Counted from the first letter of the stretch, positions 52,486-62,150 are shown. The stretch is DNA of 64,000 nt from Reyranella sp. (GCF_017305915.1 NZ_JAFKJN010000017.1:109996-173995), one strand, 5' to 3'. Program-made: numbers and translations. Notes: generated from the sequence alone by a model not told the origin.

Positions 52486-53820
52486 ATGCTGAGCAAGGCG
52501 GACAACGAGTTCCTGACCCACACTGGCCTGGGCACGCCGATGGGCGACCTGCTGCGCCGTTTCTGGATGCCGGCGCTGTTGTCCGAGGAACTGCCCGAAC
52601 GCGACGGCCCGCCCAAGAAGATCAAGCTGCTGGGCGAGGACCTGCTGGCGTTCCGCGACACCAATGGCCGCATCGGCATCGTCGAGCCGCACTGCCCGCA
52701 TCGCGGCGCCGGCCTCTACTACGGCCGCAACGAGGAATGCGGCATCCGCTGCGCCTTCCACGGCTGGAAGTTCGATGTCGACGGCAACTGCGTCGATCTC
52801 CCGACCTCGCCGCCGGAGTCCTCCTACAAGGACACCATCAAGCTGCTGGCCTATCCGGTGCGCGAATGGGCCGACATCGTCTGGGTCTACATGGGTCCGA
52901 AGGACAAGGTGCCGGAGCTGCCGCAGCTCGAACTTGGGCTGGTGCCGGTGTCGAGCCGCTATGTGACCAAGAAGTGGCAGGACTGCAACTGGGTGCAGAG
53001 CGTCGAGGGCGCGCTCGATACCGCACACTTCTCCTTCCTGCATGCGGTGCTGGCCAAGGACGAGGCCAAGGCGCGCGCCGCCCTGGCCAAGGCCGCGATC
53101 GCCGACCAATCGACGCCCGACGACCGCATCCGCTGGATCCACAACGATCCGCGGCCCAAGTTCACGGTGCACGGCCACGACGCCGGCCTGCTGATCGGCG
53201 CGGCGCGCAAGACCGATGGGCCCGACCTCTATTGGCGCATCTCGCAGTTCCTGATGCCCAACCACGCCTACACGCCGACGGCGTTCCCGGGCGAGATCTA
53301 CTACGGTCAGTGCTGGGTGCCGGTCGATGACGGGTCGTGCTGGATCTACACCTACTGCTGGCAGCCCGACCGGCCGTTCAGCAATACCGAACGTGCCAAG
53401 TTCGATTCAGGCTTCAACGTCCATGCCGAAGTCGACGACGCCTACGTACCGCTCCGGAACCCGGGCAACGACTACCGGCTCGACCGCCAGGCGCAGAAGG
53501 ACGAGAGCTTCACCGGCATCGTCGGCGTCAGCGAGCAGGACGCCGCGATCCAGGACAGCATGGGCCCGATCCAGGACCGTACGAAAGAGCATCTCGGCCC
53601 GACCGACGTGGCGATCGTGGAGTTCCGCAAGCTGCTGATGAGCGCGGCGCGCGCGCTGCAGACGGGCGACGAGCCCAAGGCTGCCGGCTCGCCGCGGCGA
53701 TATGCGGTGCGCGCGGGCGGTGCCGTCGCCGCGCCGGACAAGAACCTCGACGCGGTGATGACGGCGCGCTTCGGCCACACTCGCGGCTATGTCGGCAACC
53801 AGTACGGCTTGGGTGAGTGA
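52486..53820 (+). CDS. Rieske-type aromatic ring-hydroxylating oxygenase, alpha subunit (copy A)
   Basis: 444 residues. Rieske cluster CPHRG at Cys70/His72 with CAFHG at Cys89/His92 (CXHX16CXXH). The mononuclear iron motif DTAHFSFLH lies near residue 180. DLLRRFWMPALLSEELPERD is typical of the oxygenase component of phthalate- or vanillate-type systems. Oxygenates an aromatic or related compound; it needs a reductase/ferredoxin not found here. Next gene is a paralogue of identical length, starting at its stop (TGATG). Confidence 0.92.
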   Translation: MLSKADNEFLTHTGLGTPMGDLLRRFWMPALLSEELPERDGPPKKIKLLGEDLLAFRDTNGRIGIVEPHCPHRGAGLYYGRNEECGIRCAFHGWKFDVDGNCVDLPTSPPESSYKDTIKLLAYPVREWADIVWVYMGPKDKVPELPQLELGLVPVSSRYVTKKWQDCNWVQSVEGALDTAHFSFLHAVLAKDEAKARAALAKAAIADQSTPDDRIRWIHNDPRPKFTVHGHDAGLLIGAARKTDGPDLYWRISQFLMPNHAYTPTAFPGEIYYGQCWVPVDDGSCWIYTYCWQPDRPFSNTERAKFDSGFNVHAEVDDAYVPLRNPGNDYRLDRQAQKDESFTGIVGVSEQDAAIQDSMGPIQDRTKEHLGPTDVAIVEFRKLLMSAARALQTGDEPKAAGSPRRYAVRAGGAVAAPDKNLDAVMTARFGHTRGYVGNQYGLGE

Positions 53821-55154
53821 TGCTGAGCAAGGCCGACAACGAGTTCCTCACCCGCGCCGGCAAGGACACGCCGATGGGCGACTTGCTGCGCCGGTTCTGG
53901 ATGCCCGCCCTGCTCTCCGAGGAACTGGAACGCGACGGACCGCCGCAGAAGATCCGGATCATGGGCGAGGACCTGCTCGCCTTCCGCGACACAGAAGGCG
54001 GCGTCGGCATCGTCGAGCCGCACTGCCCGCATCGCGGCGCCAATCTCTACTACGGCCGCAACGAGGAGTGCGGCCTGCGCTGCGCCTTCCATGGCTGGAA
54101 GTTCGACGTCGAGGGCAACTGCGTCGACCTGCCGACTTCGCCGCCCGAGTCGTCCTACAAGAACACGATCCACCTGCAGGCCTATCCGGTACGGGAATGG
54201 GCAGACATGGTCTGGGTCTACATGGGCCCCAAGGAGCATGTGCCGGAGCTGCCGCAGCTCGAGCTCGGGCTGGTGCCCGCGTCGAACCGCTTCGTTTCCA
54301 AGAAGTGGCAGGACTGCAACTGGGTGCAGAGCCTCGAAGGCGCGATCGACACTGCGCACTTCTCATTCCTGCACAAGGTGCCGACCCAGGACGAGAAGAC
54401 CAGGCTCGAGATCTTCCGCACCACCTCGGCCATCGGCGCCGGCCAGGAGCTGCAGGACCGCATCCGCTGGGTGATGGACGACCCGCGGCCCAAGTTCGCC
54501 ATCGCCGGCCACGACACCGGGCTGGTGATCGGCGCGGCACGCAAGACCGATTCGGCCGACAGGTACTGGCGCATCTCGCAGTTCCTGATGCCCAACCACG
54601 CGCTGGTGCCGGTCGCCTTCCCCGGCGACGTCTATCACGGCCAGTGCTGGGTGCCGGTCGACGACGTGAACTGCTGGATCTACACTTATAGCTGGCTGCC
54701 CGACCGGCCGTTCACCAACTCCGAGCGCGAGAAGTACGCCAACGGCCTCAGCCTGCATGCCGAGGTCGACGACGGCTACATGCCCGTCCGCAACATCCGC
54801 AACGACTACAGGCTCGACCGCGAGAAGCAGAAAACCGAGAGCTTCACCGGCATCATGGGCGTGAGCGAGCAGGATGCCGCCATCCAGGACAGCCAGGGCC
54901 CGATCCAGGACCGCACCCGCGAGCATCTCGGCCCGACCGATGTCGGCATCGTCGAGTTCCGGAAAATGGTCATGGGGGCTGCGCGGGCGCTATCCTCTGG
55001 CACCGCACCGAAGGCGCCGGGCGCCGCAAGCCGCTATGCTGTGCGGGCCGGCGGCTGGATCGCCGGCCCCGAGAAGGATCTGGCCACGGTGATGACCGAG
55101 CGGTTCGGCCATCGCCACGGCTACGTGGGAAACGAGCATGGGCTCGGTGACTAA
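53820..55154 (+). CDS. Rieske-type aromatic ring-hydroxylating oxygenase, alpha subunit (copy B)
   Basis: 444 residues, close paralogue of the previous gene with the same landmarks: Rieske CPHRGANLYYGRNEECGLRCAFHG without one residue (Cys69, His71, Cys88, His91), iron motif DTAHFSFLH and the C-terminal REHLGPTDVGIVEFRKM. Differences cluster in the middle of the catalytic domain (about residues 185-215) and near the C-terminus, where substrate selectivity may have changed. ATG 53820 overlaps the previous stop; GTG 53817 is also possible. A GST follows after 18 bases. Confidence 0.92.
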   Translation: MLSKADNEFLTRAGKDTPMGDLLRRFWMPALLSEELERDGPPQKIRIMGEDLLAFRDTEGGVGIVEPHCPHRGANLYYGRNEECGLRCAFHGWKFDVEGNCVDLPTSPPESSYKNTIHLQAYPVREWADMVWVYMGPKEHVPELPQLELGLVPASNRFVSKKWQDCNWVQSLEGAIDTAHFSFLHKVPTQDEKTRLEIFRTTSAIGAGQELQDRIRWVMDDPRPKFAIAGHDTGLVIGAARKTDSADRYWRISQFLMPNHALVPVAFPGDVYHGQCWVPVDDVNCWIYTYSWLPDRPFTNSEREKYANGLSLHAEVDDGYMPVRNIRNDYRLDREKQKTESFTGIMGVSEQDAAIQDSQGPIQDRTREHLGPTDVGIVEFRKMVMGAARALSSGTAPKAPGAASRYAVRAGGWIAGPEKDLATVMTERFGHRHGYVGNEHGLGD

Positions 55155-55172
55155 GGGTTTGGGAGAACCGTC

Positions 55173-55784
55173 GTGACGACCATCAAGATCTATGGACCTG
55201 TCGCCTCGCGCGCCGCCCGCGCGCTGTGGATCGCGCATGAGCTCGGCATCCCGTTCGAGCACGTGCCGATGGAGATGAAGGAGCTCAAGCAGCCCGACTA
55301 TCTGAAGGTCAATCCCAACGGCAAGGTGCCGGCACTGGTCGACGGCGACTTCAAGCTGTTCGAATCGATGGCGATCAATCTCTACCTCGCCAAGCGCTTC
55401 AACAAGGACGGCCTGTGGCCCGACAGCCCCGAGGAGCAGGCGCTCTGCTATCAGTGGAGCTTCTGGGGCATGACCGAGGTCGAGAAGCCCCTGCTCACCA
55501 TCCTGATCGACATGTTCATGACCGCCCCCGACAAGCGCAAGCCGGAGGTGGTCGCCGAGGCGCAGAAGACGCTGCCCAAGCCGTTCGCCGTGCTGAACGC
55601 CGCCCTCGAGAACCAGGACTATCTGCTGGGCTCGAGCTTCACGGTCGCCGACCTGAATCTCGCCTCGATCTGCAGCTGGGCCAAGCCGATCAAGTACGAC
55701 TTCAAGCCCTTCCCCAAGACCGGGGCGTGGCTCGACCGCTGCCTGTCGCGGCCGGCCTACAAGGCGGCGAAGGCCACCAAGTAG
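55173..55784 (+). CDS. Glutathione S-transferase
   Basis: 203 residues from GTG. N-terminal thioredoxin fold (KIYGPVASRAARALWIAHEL, NPNGKVPALVDG, LFESMAINLYLA with the Glu-Ser glutathione site) and a helical C-domain (AALENQDYLLGSSFTVADLN). The Ser12-like residue in PVASRAARAL is the candidate catalytic Ser. In a Rieske operon it could process an electrophilic product or lyse an ether bond. Convergent with an MFS gene, whose stop is 3 bases away. Confidence 0.9.
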   Translation: MTTIKIYGPVASRAARALWIAHELGIPFEHVPMEMKELKQPDYLKVNPNGKVPALVDGDFKLFESMAINLYLAKRFNKDGLWPDSPEEQALCYQWSFWGMTEVEKPLLTILIDMFMTAPDKRKPEVVAEAQKTLPKPFAVLNAALENQDYLLGSSFTVADLNLASICSWAKPIKYDFKPFPKTGAWLDRCLSRPAYKAAKATK

Positions 55785-55787
55785 CTG

Positions 55788-56993
55788 CTATTCGGCAGGC
55801 TGCGGCACGGGCGCAGCGATTGGCATGCTGCGCTCGGTCGGCAGCAGCAGCGCCACCGCGGTGATCACCACCGATGCCCCGGCAAGGCCGAGGAACAGCA
55901 GATCGAGAGTGCCGGTCGCCTCGCGCACGCGGGCGATCAGCAGGATGGCGAGCGGGCTGGCGCCGAACGCCACTACGAACTTCGCGCCGAAGCCCAGTCC
56001 ATGATATTTGCTGGGCGTGTAGCGTGCGATCAGGATGTTCTCGACCGGGCCGGCGGCGGCGCTCAGCACCGCGGAGAAGATCGCGCCGGCGAGCGCCATG
56101 TAGCCGTTGCCCATTGCCAATCCCAGCATCGCCACGACTTGCAGCGCCGAGGCGATCACGTAGGTGTTCTTCAGCGGATAGCGGTCGATGATGCGCCGGC
56201 CGAGACCGTACTGGGCGAAGCCCGAGATAACGTAGATCATCGAGGTCGCGAGGCCGAGCCACAGCACCGAGGTCGCCTGGAAGCGCGTCTCGAACACCAG
56301 GGCCGAGCCGAACATCACCGCCTGCCAGATCACGCCCTCCAGCGCCATGGTGACCGAGAGCACCGAGAAGACCCGCCAGAATTCCGCGCGGCCGGCCTTG
56401 ATACCCGGCGTCGCCGGCATCGGCCGGTCGCCGATGCGCTTGGTCGCCATCTGCCAGGCGACGATCGCGCCCATGACCAGGCAGACCACGCCCGGCACGA
56501 TGAAGGCGGCGCGCCACGAGGCGAGCGTGATCAGCACGCCCGGCACCACGCCGTAGAGCGCCAGGCCCGCGCTGCCCCACAGGCCGTTCACGCCCATGGC
56601 GTGGCCCTGCTCCTTGGCCGTGCGGATCACCCAGCCGATGCCGACCGAATGGTAGATCGCGCCGAAGGCACCGATGCCGCAGAGGGTGATCGACAGGGCC
56701 AGGGTGTCGCCGGTCGGCACCAGGCCGCAGGCGATCGACGACAGGCCCATGCCGACGAACATCACCACCATCATGACCGGGGCGCCGAACTTGTCGGAGG
56801 CCCAGCCGGCCGGCAGGGACATGATGCCCAGCAGCACCGTCGCCGGGGCATAAAGCTCGAGCAGGCGTTCGACCGGCAGCTGCCAGACCGCGGCCAGGGT
56901 CAGCACGATAACGGCGTAGAACGCCGTCATCAGGTGCATCAGCGCGTGGCCGATCGAGGAAAATAACAGGACGCGGGCGGCGGCAGTCTTCAT
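55788..56993 (-). CDS. MFS transporter
   Basis: 401 residues from ATG 56993; an in-frame ATG at 57053 would add 20 residues with no membrane segment and poor ribosome sites exist for both. Twelve hydrophobic segments; a motif-A-like loop AGWASDKFGAP after TM2. The substrate is not identifiable; its place after the Rieske/GST genes suggests export or uptake of a related compound, but the opposite direction shows that it is not part of that operon. Confidence 0.85.
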   Translation of the reverse strand: MKTAAARVLLFSSIGHALMHLMTAFYAVIVLTLAAVWQLPVERLLELYAPATVLLGIMSLPAGWASDKFGAPVMMVVMFVGMGLSSIACGLVPTGDTLALSITLCGIGAFGAIYHSVGIGWVIRTAKEQGHAMGVNGLWGSAGLALYGVVPGVLITLASWRAAFIVPGVVCLVMGAIVAWQMATKRIGDRPMPATPGIKAGRAEFWRVFSVLSVTMALEGVIWQAVMFGSALVFETRFQATSVLWLGLATSMIYVISGFAQYGLGRRIIDRYPLKNTYVIASALQVVAMLGLAMGNGYMALAGAIFSAVLSAAAGPVENILIARYTPSKYHGLGFGAKFVVAFGASPLAILLIARVREATGTLDLLFLGLAGASVVITAVALLLPTERSMPIAAPVPQPAE

Positions 56994-57077
56994 GGCGCGT
57001 GTATAGGCTTCCCCCAGATGCGCCGCCAAGGCGGCTTGCGGTATCGCTGCCATTCGCGCTACACGCGCCTTTCTGGT

Positions 57078-57154
57078 CGGGGCGTAGCGCAGCCTGGTAG
57101 CGCATCAGTCTGGGGGACTGGGGGTCGCAGGTTCAAATCCTGTCGCCCCGACCA
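57078..57154 (+). tRNA. tRNA-Pro (anticodon GGG)
   Basis: Full cloverleaf: acceptor CGGGGCG/CGCCCCG, D-arm GCGC-AGCCTGGTA-GCGC, anticodon stem TCAGT/ACTGG with loop CTGGGGG (anticodon GGG), T-arm GCAGG-TTCAAAT-CCTGT, discriminator A and encoded CCA. 77 bases. A tRNA-Pro is often found near the ihfA-merR block in alphaproteobacteria; here it lies between two MFS genes. Confidence 0.96.
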
Positions 57155-57179
57155 TTTCTATCCCCTCCCATAAGTTCCA

Positions 57180-58388
57180 ATGAACGTCCGCCGCGCCACG
57201 GCCCTGATCTTCTGCACCGTGACGCTGGACGTGCTGCCGCTCGGGCTGATGATCCCGGTGCTGCCGCGGATCGTGCTCGACTTCGCGGGCGGCGACACCG
57301 CGAGCGCGGCCCAGATACTCGGCCTGTTCTCGACCGTCTGGGCGGTGATGCAGTTCTTCTTCTCGCCGCTGCTCGGCGTGCTGAGCGACCGCTACGGCCG
57401 CCGGCCGGTGATCCTGATCTCCTGCCTGGGCCTCGGCCTCGACTACGTGTTCATGGCCGTGGCGCCCTCGCTCACCCTGCTGTTCGTGGGCCGCCTCATC
57501 TCCGGCATCACCTCGGCCACCATCGGCACCGGCTTCGCTTACATCGCCGACGTCACGCCCGAGAAGGACCGCGCCCGCGCCTTCGGCCTGGTCGGCGTGG
57601 CGTTCGGCCTGGGCTTCGTCGTCGGCCCGGCGCTGGGCGGCCTGCTGGGCGGCATCGAACCCCGCCTGCCGTTCTGGGTGGCGGCCGCGGCCTGCCTGGT
57701 CAATGCCGGCTTCGGCTGGTTCATCCTGCCCGAATCGCTACCGCCGGAGCGCCGCATGGCCTTCGAATGGAAGCGAGCCAATCCGGTCGGCGCGTTCCGC
57801 CTGCTGGCGACGCATCGCGAGCTGTTCGGTCTGTCGACGGTCAACTTCCTCGGGCAGCTTGCGCACCAGGTTCTGCCGTCTGTGACCGTGCTCTACATGG
57901 GCTACCGCTACGGCTGGGGCGAAACCCATGTCGGGCTGACGCTTGCCCTGGTCGGCGTCTGCTCGGCAGTCGTCCAAGGCGTGCTGGTCGGGCCGGTCGT
58001 GGCGCGGCTGGGCGAGCGGCGCACCCTGCTGATCGGCCTGTTCTGCGGCGCGGCAGGTATGGCGATCTATGGACTCGCGCCGACCGGTCCCTTGTTCCTG
58101 ATCGGTGTGCCGGTGATGTCGCTGTGGGGGCTGGCGGGGCCGGCGATCCTCGGCCTGATGAGCCGGCTGGTCGACCTGTCCGAGCAAGGTCAGTTGCAGG
58201 GCGCCAATACCTCACTTACCAGCGTCGCCGGCCTGCTCGGACCGGGATTGTTCGCCGCTTCGTTCTCGCTGATGCTGACGTCGCTGCCGGGGGCCGCGTT
58301 CGACCTGTCGGCGCTGATCCTGCTGGCTGCCTTGGGCGTCGCGGCGTGGGCTACGCGGACGCCGCCAGCCGCCGCCCCGCCTCGGTGA
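57180..58388 (+). CDS. MFS transporter, tetracycline-resistance (TetA) type
   Basis: 402 residues, about 12 membrane spans. Motif A GVLSDRYGRRPVI, the TetA-like start IFCTVTLDVLPLGLMIPVLP and GTGFAYIADVTPEKDRARAFGLVGVAFGLGFVVGPALGG (motif C region) place it in the TetA/multidrug group. The real substrate is unknown and resistance should not be assumed. The ATG is 25 bases after tRNA-Pro and has no clear ribosome site. Its last 38 bases overlap the convergent small gene. Confidence 0.88.
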   Translation: MNVRRATALIFCTVTLDVLPLGLMIPVLPRIVLDFAGGDTASAAQILGLFSTVWAVMQFFFSPLLGVLSDRYGRRPVILISCLGLGLDYVFMAVAPSLTLLFVGRLISGITSATIGTGFAYIADVTPEKDRARAFGLVGVAFGLGFVVGPALGGLLGGIEPRLPFWVAAAACLVNAGFGWFILPESLPPERRMAFEWKRANPVGAFRLLATHRELFGLSTVNFLGQLAHQVLPSVTVLYMGYRYGWGETHVGLTLALVGVCSAVVQGVLVGPVVARLGERRTLLIGLFCGAAGMAIYGLAPTGPLFLIGVPVMSLWGLAGPAILGLMSRLVDLSEQGQLQGANTSLTSVAGLLGPGLFAASFSLMLTSLPGAAFDLSALILLAALGVAAWATRTPPAAAPPR

Positions 58389-58686
58389 GCTTGCAGACCA
58401 GCCAGTCCGGCTTCAGCGGGTTGTTGAACCACGGCTCGGCCCAGCCCTTGTCGCGACAGGCCTGCACCACCTCGGGCGCGATCGCCTGGCCGTCCAGATC
58501 GAACAGCGGCAGCTTGCCGCCGGGCTGGCTCAGCCCGCGGCGCAGATAGAACAGCTCAGGCAGCGATGGCTGACTCTCGACGAGATCGTTGTCGTTTAGC
58601 GCAGAAAGCGCTGCCACAGACGCGACTCGCGCTTTTTCCTGATCGGCAAACACGGCGGCGTCCCCCTTGACGTTGCCTAGTTGCAT
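58351..58686 (-). CDS. Small protein of unknown function
   Basis: 111 residues, cytosolic. Landmarks: LPELFYLRRGLSQPGGKLPL, DLDGQAIAPEVVQACRDKGW and AEPWFNNPLKPDWLVCKLT, ending in an AGRRLAASA tail. The C-terminal half looks like a compact winged-helix-like domain, but I recognise no family. The 3' end overlaps the convergent MFS gene by 38 bases. A strong hairpin lies just upstream at 58735-58774. Confidence 0.65.
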   Translation of the reverse strand: MQLGNVKGDAAVFADQEKARVASVAALSALNDNDLVESQPSLPELFYLRRGLSQPGGKLPLFDLDGQAIAPEVVQACRDKGWAEPWFNNPLKPDWLVCKLTEAGRRLAASA

Positions 58687-58734
58687 AAACCCCTCAAGAT
58701 TAGGATACGCTGATTCGTCAAAAACCCAAGAAGA

Positions 58735-58774
58735 ATCAGGTGGTTATTGGATTATTCTCCAATAACCACCTGAT
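58735..58774 (-). terminator. Perfect 17-base-arm palindrome after merR
   Basis: ATCAGGTGGTTATTGGA (58735-58751) and its exact complement (58758-58774) surround a 6-base loop. On the minus strand the stem is followed by TCTTCTTGGGTTTTTG, so it can terminate the plsX-fabH-ihfA-merR transcript 60 bases after merR. GAATCA at 58733-58738 can also pair with TGATTC at 58711-58716, giving a second structure. Confidence 0.6.
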
Positions 58775-58833
58775 CTGGTACCGCCTAGAGTCGCGGGCTC
58801 CCACTCGTTGGGTGAGAGTAAATTTGTCGCTGT

Positions 58834-59358
58834 CTAGTTTTGCTGCTTCAGCGTCGTGCGCAGCTGGGTGAGTGCCTGCTCGAGGTCCTCCAGCACGGTC
58901 TCGATCTCGCGGCGCTTGTGCAGGTCGAGCATCGCCGCGCGCGGCGTGTTGGTCGCCGGCTGCGGGCCGGTGCGCGGCATCGGTCGCTGGCCGCCGGCCA
59001 TCGCCTCGGCGCGGGCCGACACGATGCGCAGGCTCTCGAGCGCGCTTTCGGCGAGGTCGACGCGCTGCTGCGGCAGGCGCCCCCGGCCCTCCTTCAGCAG
59101 GCGCTGCACACCCTTGATCGTGTAGCCGTCTTCATAGAGCAGCGAGCGGATGCGGCGCAGGAGGTCTATATCCTCCGGCCGATAATAGCGCCGGCCGCCG
59201 CCGCGCTTGAGCGGGCGCACCTGGCTGAACTTGCTTTCCCAGAACCGCAGAACGTGCTGCGGCACGTCCAGCTCGGCCGCAACCTCGCTGATGGTGCGGA
59301 ACGCCTGGGCCGATTTCTCTACAACGCGCCGGTCGACGGCCTGTGCTGCTACAGCCAT
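58834..59358 (-). CDS. MerR-family transcriptional regulator
   Basis: 174 residues from ATG 59358 (GGGGG 7 bases upstream; a TTG two codons earlier is also in frame). N-terminal helix-turn-helix: [42 protein letters not shown] and [14 protein letters not shown]. The C-terminal part is helical with no cysteines, so no metal sensing is evident. It is the usual companion of ihfA in alphaproteobacteria; role in the cell unknown. Confidence 0.93.
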   Translation of the reverse strand: MAVAAQAVDRRVVEKSAQAFRTISEVAAELDVPQHVLRFWESKFSQVRPLKRGGGRRYYRPEDIDLLRRIRSLLYEDGYTIKGVQRLLKEGRGRLPQQRVDLAESALESLRIVSARAEAMAGGQRPMPRTGPQPATNTPRAAMLDLHKRREIETVLEDLEQALTQLRTTLKQQN

Positions 59359-59373
59359 GTCCAATCCCCCACG

Positions 59374-59697
59374 TCACCCCAACGAACCCTTGCCAGTTTC
59401 ATCCGCCGTCCCGTTGATCAAAGACTTCAGGACATTGGACGCTCGGAAGACAAGGACGCGCCGGGGCAGGATTGGCACTTCCTGTCCCGTCTTTGGATTT
59501 CGGCCGATACGCTGTCCCTTGTCGCGGACTGTAAAGCTCCCGAAAGACGAGATCTTTACGGATTCCCCACGAGCCAAAGCCTCGACGACTTCAGCTAGAA
59601 TCGTCTCGACAAGGTCGCTGGACTCGTTGCGCGACAGCCCCACTTCCTGGAACACTGACTCGCTGAGATCAGCTCGCGTGATTGTCCGGCCTTCCAT
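59374..59697 (-). CDS. ihfA: Integration host factor subunit alpha
   Basis: 107 residues. HU/IHF family: [51 protein letters not shown] (the DNA-inserting arm with its Pro) and [16 protein letters not shown]. Bends DNA together with IhfB. Part of the plsX-fabH-ihfA-merR block; 105 bases separate it from fabH. Confidence 0.96.
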   Translation of the reverse strand: MEGRTITRADLSESVFQEVGLSRNESSDLVETILAEVVEALARGESVKISSFGSFTVRDKGQRIGRNPKTGQEVPILPRRVLVFRASNVLKSLINGTADETGKGSLG

Positions 59698-59802
59698 CCG
59701 GCACCCTTCCTTCCCCCGGCCTCATATGTAGTCTCAGAGGGGAAAACGGTCAATATCAGTGGGATAGAGGATTTCCCTAAATTTTGTATCAGGGAACCTT
59801 TG

Positions 59803-60774
59803 CTACCAGCGGACGAGAGAGGCTCCCCAGGCCAATCCGCCGCCGATTCCCTCCAAAAGCAGGAGGTCCCCGCGCTTGATCCGGCCGTCGCTGACCGCCG
59901 ATTCCAGGGCCAATGGGATAGAGGCAGCCGACGTGTTGGCGTGTTTATCCACAGTCAAGACAACCCGCCCCGGCGGCAGGCCGAGCTTGCGGCCGGTGCC
60001 GTCGATGATCCGTTTGTTGGCCTGGTGCGGCACCAGCCAGTCGATGTCCGCGGGCGTCAGGCCCGCCTTCTCGAGCACCTCGCCCACCACCGCCGCCATG
60101 TTGACGACGGCGTGCTTGAAGACCTCCTTGCCTTCCATGCGCAGGTAGCCGGTGGTGCGGGTCGAAGACGGCCCGCCATCGACGTAGAGGATGTCGTGCT
60201 GGCGGCCGTCGGAATGCAGCGCATGGGCGAGGATGCCGCGATCGTGCGACGTGCCCTGCCCCTGCTCGGCCTTCAGCACGACGGCGCCGGCGCCATCGCC
60301 GAACAGCACACAGGTGCCGCGGTCGTTCCAGTCGAGGATGCGCGAGAAGGTTTCGGCACCGATCACCAGCGCGGTCGAGGCGATGCCGTTCTTGATCATG
60401 CTGTCGGCGACCGACAGGGAGTAGATGAATCCGGCGCACACCGCCTGGACGTCGAATGCCGAGCCGCGCGTCATGCCGAGCGCCGCCTGCACCCGCGTCG
60501 CGGTCGCCGGGAAGGTCTCGTCCGGTGTCGCGGTGGCGAGCACGATCAGGTCGAGGTCGGAGGCCTTCACGCCCGACGCGTCGAGCGCACGCTGCGCGGC
60601 CTTGGTCGCGAGATGCGAGGTGAACTCGCCGTCGGCTGCGATGTGGCGCTGGCGGATGCCGGTGCGCTGCTGGATCCATTCGTCCGAGGTTTCGACCTTC
60701 GTGGCGAGCTCGGCGTTGGTGACGATCTTCTCCGGCAGGTAGGCGCCGCAGCCCTGAATGACCGAACGGATCAC
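59803..60774 (-). CDS. fabH: 3-oxoacyl-ACP synthase III (FabH)
   Basis: 323 residues from GTG 60774 (GTGA overlap with plsX). Starts fatty-acid synthesis by joining acetyl-CoA and malonyl-ACP. Active-site Cys113 ([11 protein letters not shown]), His250 ([10 protein letters not shown]) and Asn280 ([14 protein letters not shown]) form the triad. GDGAGAVVL is also typical. Cytosolic. Confidence 0.96.
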   Translation of the reverse strand: MIRSVIQGCGAYLPEKIVTNAELATKVETSDEWIQQRTGIRQRHIAADGEFTSHLATKAAQRALDASGVKASDLDLIVLATATPDETFPATATRVQAALGMTRGSAFDVQAVCAGFIYSLSVADSMIKNGIASTALVIGAETFSRILDWNDRGTCVLFGDGAGAVVLKAEQGQGTSHDRGILAHALHSDGRQHDILYVDGGPSSTRTTGYLRMEGKEVFKHAVVNMAAVVGEVLEKAGLTPADIDWLVPHQANKRIIDGTGRKLGLPPGRVVLTVDKHANTSAASIPLALESAVSDGRIKRGDLLLLEGIGGGLAWGASLVRW

Positions 60775-61847
60775 GCAGTTCCTCCGCTTGCCTGGACCAC
60801 CTTCTCGGAGGCGTCAGGTGCCGAGGTGATCTGGCGCAGCTTGGCCAGCCCCTCGACGAGCTTGTTCTTGTACTCCTGGCGCACCAGGTCGCGCGCAACG
60901 CCGATGGCGTAGGCGAAGCCGAGCTGGTCGGTGCCGCCGTGGCTCTTGACGCAGACGCCGTCGAGCCCGAGGAAGACGCCGCCGTTGTAGCGCCGCGGAT
61001 CGACCCGCTTGCGCAGCTTCTTCCACGCGCCGGCAGCGAACAGGTAGCCGATCTTGGCGAAGGTCGAGGTCCGGAAGGCGTCGCCCACGAACAGGAAGGT
61101 GAGCTTGGCGGTGCCCTCGATCGCCTTCAGTGCGACGTTGCCGGTGAAGCCGTCGGTCACGACGACGTCGGCCACGCCGGCGCCGATGTCGTTGCCCTCG
61201 ACGAAGCCGTGGAAGTTGACCGGCGAGCCCTCGCGGCGCAGCCAGGCCGCGGCCTGGCGCAACTCCTCGTGGCCCTTCAACTCCTCCGACCCGACGTTCA
61301 GCAGGCCGACCTTGGGCGCGTCGAGGCCGAGCAGGACCTGGGCGAACACGCTGCCCATCACCGCGAATTCGGCGAGGTTGTCGGCGTCGCATTCGAGGTT
61401 GGCGCCGAGATCGAGCATCACCGTCTCGCCGCGCGAGGTCGGCAGGAACGAGGCCAGCGCCGGCCGGTGCGCGCCCTCGAGCATGCGCATGGCAACCATC
61501 GAGATCGCGAGCAGCGCGCCGGTGTTGCCGGCCGAGACGACCGAATCGGCATTGCCGTCGGCCGCGGCCTGGCAGGCGAGCCACATGCTCGACTGGCGGC
61601 GACGGCGCAGCGCGAAGGACGGCTTGTCGTCGGCGCTCACCGCATCGGACGCAGCGACGATCTCGACGGACGTGGCTAGGCCCTTGCGCTTGTCGACCAG
61701 CGGCTTCAGCCGGGCCGGATCGCCGAACAGCAGATAGGTCGTGTCGGGATAGCGGACACGGGCGATATCGGCGCCGTTGACCACGACGTCGGGCGCGTGA
61801 TCCCCGCCCATCCCGTCGAGCGCCAGGACGACTTTACCCGCCTTCAT
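60771..61847 (-). CDS. plsX: Phosphate acyltransferase PlsX
   Basis: 358 residues. Converts acyl-ACP to acyl-phosphate for phospholipid synthesis. [58 protein letters not shown] and [19 protein letters not shown] are the family hallmarks. Coupled to fabH by GTGA. Confidence 0.96.
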   Translation of the reverse strand: MKAGKVVLALDGMGGDHAPDVVVNGADIARVRYPDTTYLLFGDPARLKPLVDKRKGLATSVEIVAASDAVSADDKPSFALRRRRQSSMWLACQAAADGNADSVVSAGNTGALLAISMVAMRMLEGAHRPALASFLPTSRGETVMLDLGANLECDADNLAEFAVMGSVFAQVLLGLDAPKVGLLNVGSEELKGHEELRQAAAWLRREGSPVNFHGFVEGNDIGAGVADVVVTDGFTGNVALKAIEGTAKLTFLFVGDAFRTSTFAKIGYLFAAGAWKKLRKRVDPRRYNGGVFLGLDGVCVKSHGGTDQLGFAYAIGVARDLVRQEYKNKLVEGLAKLRQITSAPDASEKVVQASGGTA

Positions 61848-61892
61848 CGGAAAACCACCCGCAGCCAGCGCATTGCCGGCGCAAGTTTACGC

Positions 61893-62084
61893 TTACTTCT
61901 CGGCCGATGCGTCAGCCAGCACCGGCATATCCTCGCGATAGTAGCCGCAGTGCGAGCAGACCATGTGCGGCCGCTTGAGCTCGCCGCAATTCTTGCACTC
62001 GATATGGGCCATCGACGGGATGGCGTGATGGGCCCGGCGCATGTTGCGGCGCGACTTAGAAACCTTCTTCTTGGGAACAGCCAT
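61893..62084 (-). CDS. rpmF: 50S ribosomal protein L32
   Basis: 63 residues from ATG 62084. [20 protein letters not shown] is diagnostic, with a zinc-ribbon [20 protein letters not shown] (two CxxC pairs). GGAGATCGTC lies before the ATG. Located between yceD and plsX as usual. Confidence 0.96.
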   Translation of the reverse strand: MAVPKKKVSKSRRNMRRAHHAIPSMAHIECKNCGELKRPHMVCSHCGYYREDMPVLADASAEK

Positions 62085-62129
62085 GACGATCTCCAATGGG
62101 GCGGCAAAGCCTGTCCCCAAAATAGCTAG

Positions 62130-62150
62130 GCCGCGCTTCCTAGGCGCGGC
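62130..62150 (-). terminator. Hairpin between yceD and rpmF
   Basis: GCCGCGC (62130-62136) pairs with GCGCGGC (62144-62150). On the minus strand it is followed by CTAGCTATTTTGGGG. It may end part of the yceD transcripts and set the ratio between yceD and rpmF. Confidence 0.45.

Noticed and set aside
57180..58388. A true tetracycline-resistance determinant
   Set aside because: Only general TetA-type MFS motifs are visible; no TetR gene or mobile element accompanies it, so resistance is not supported.
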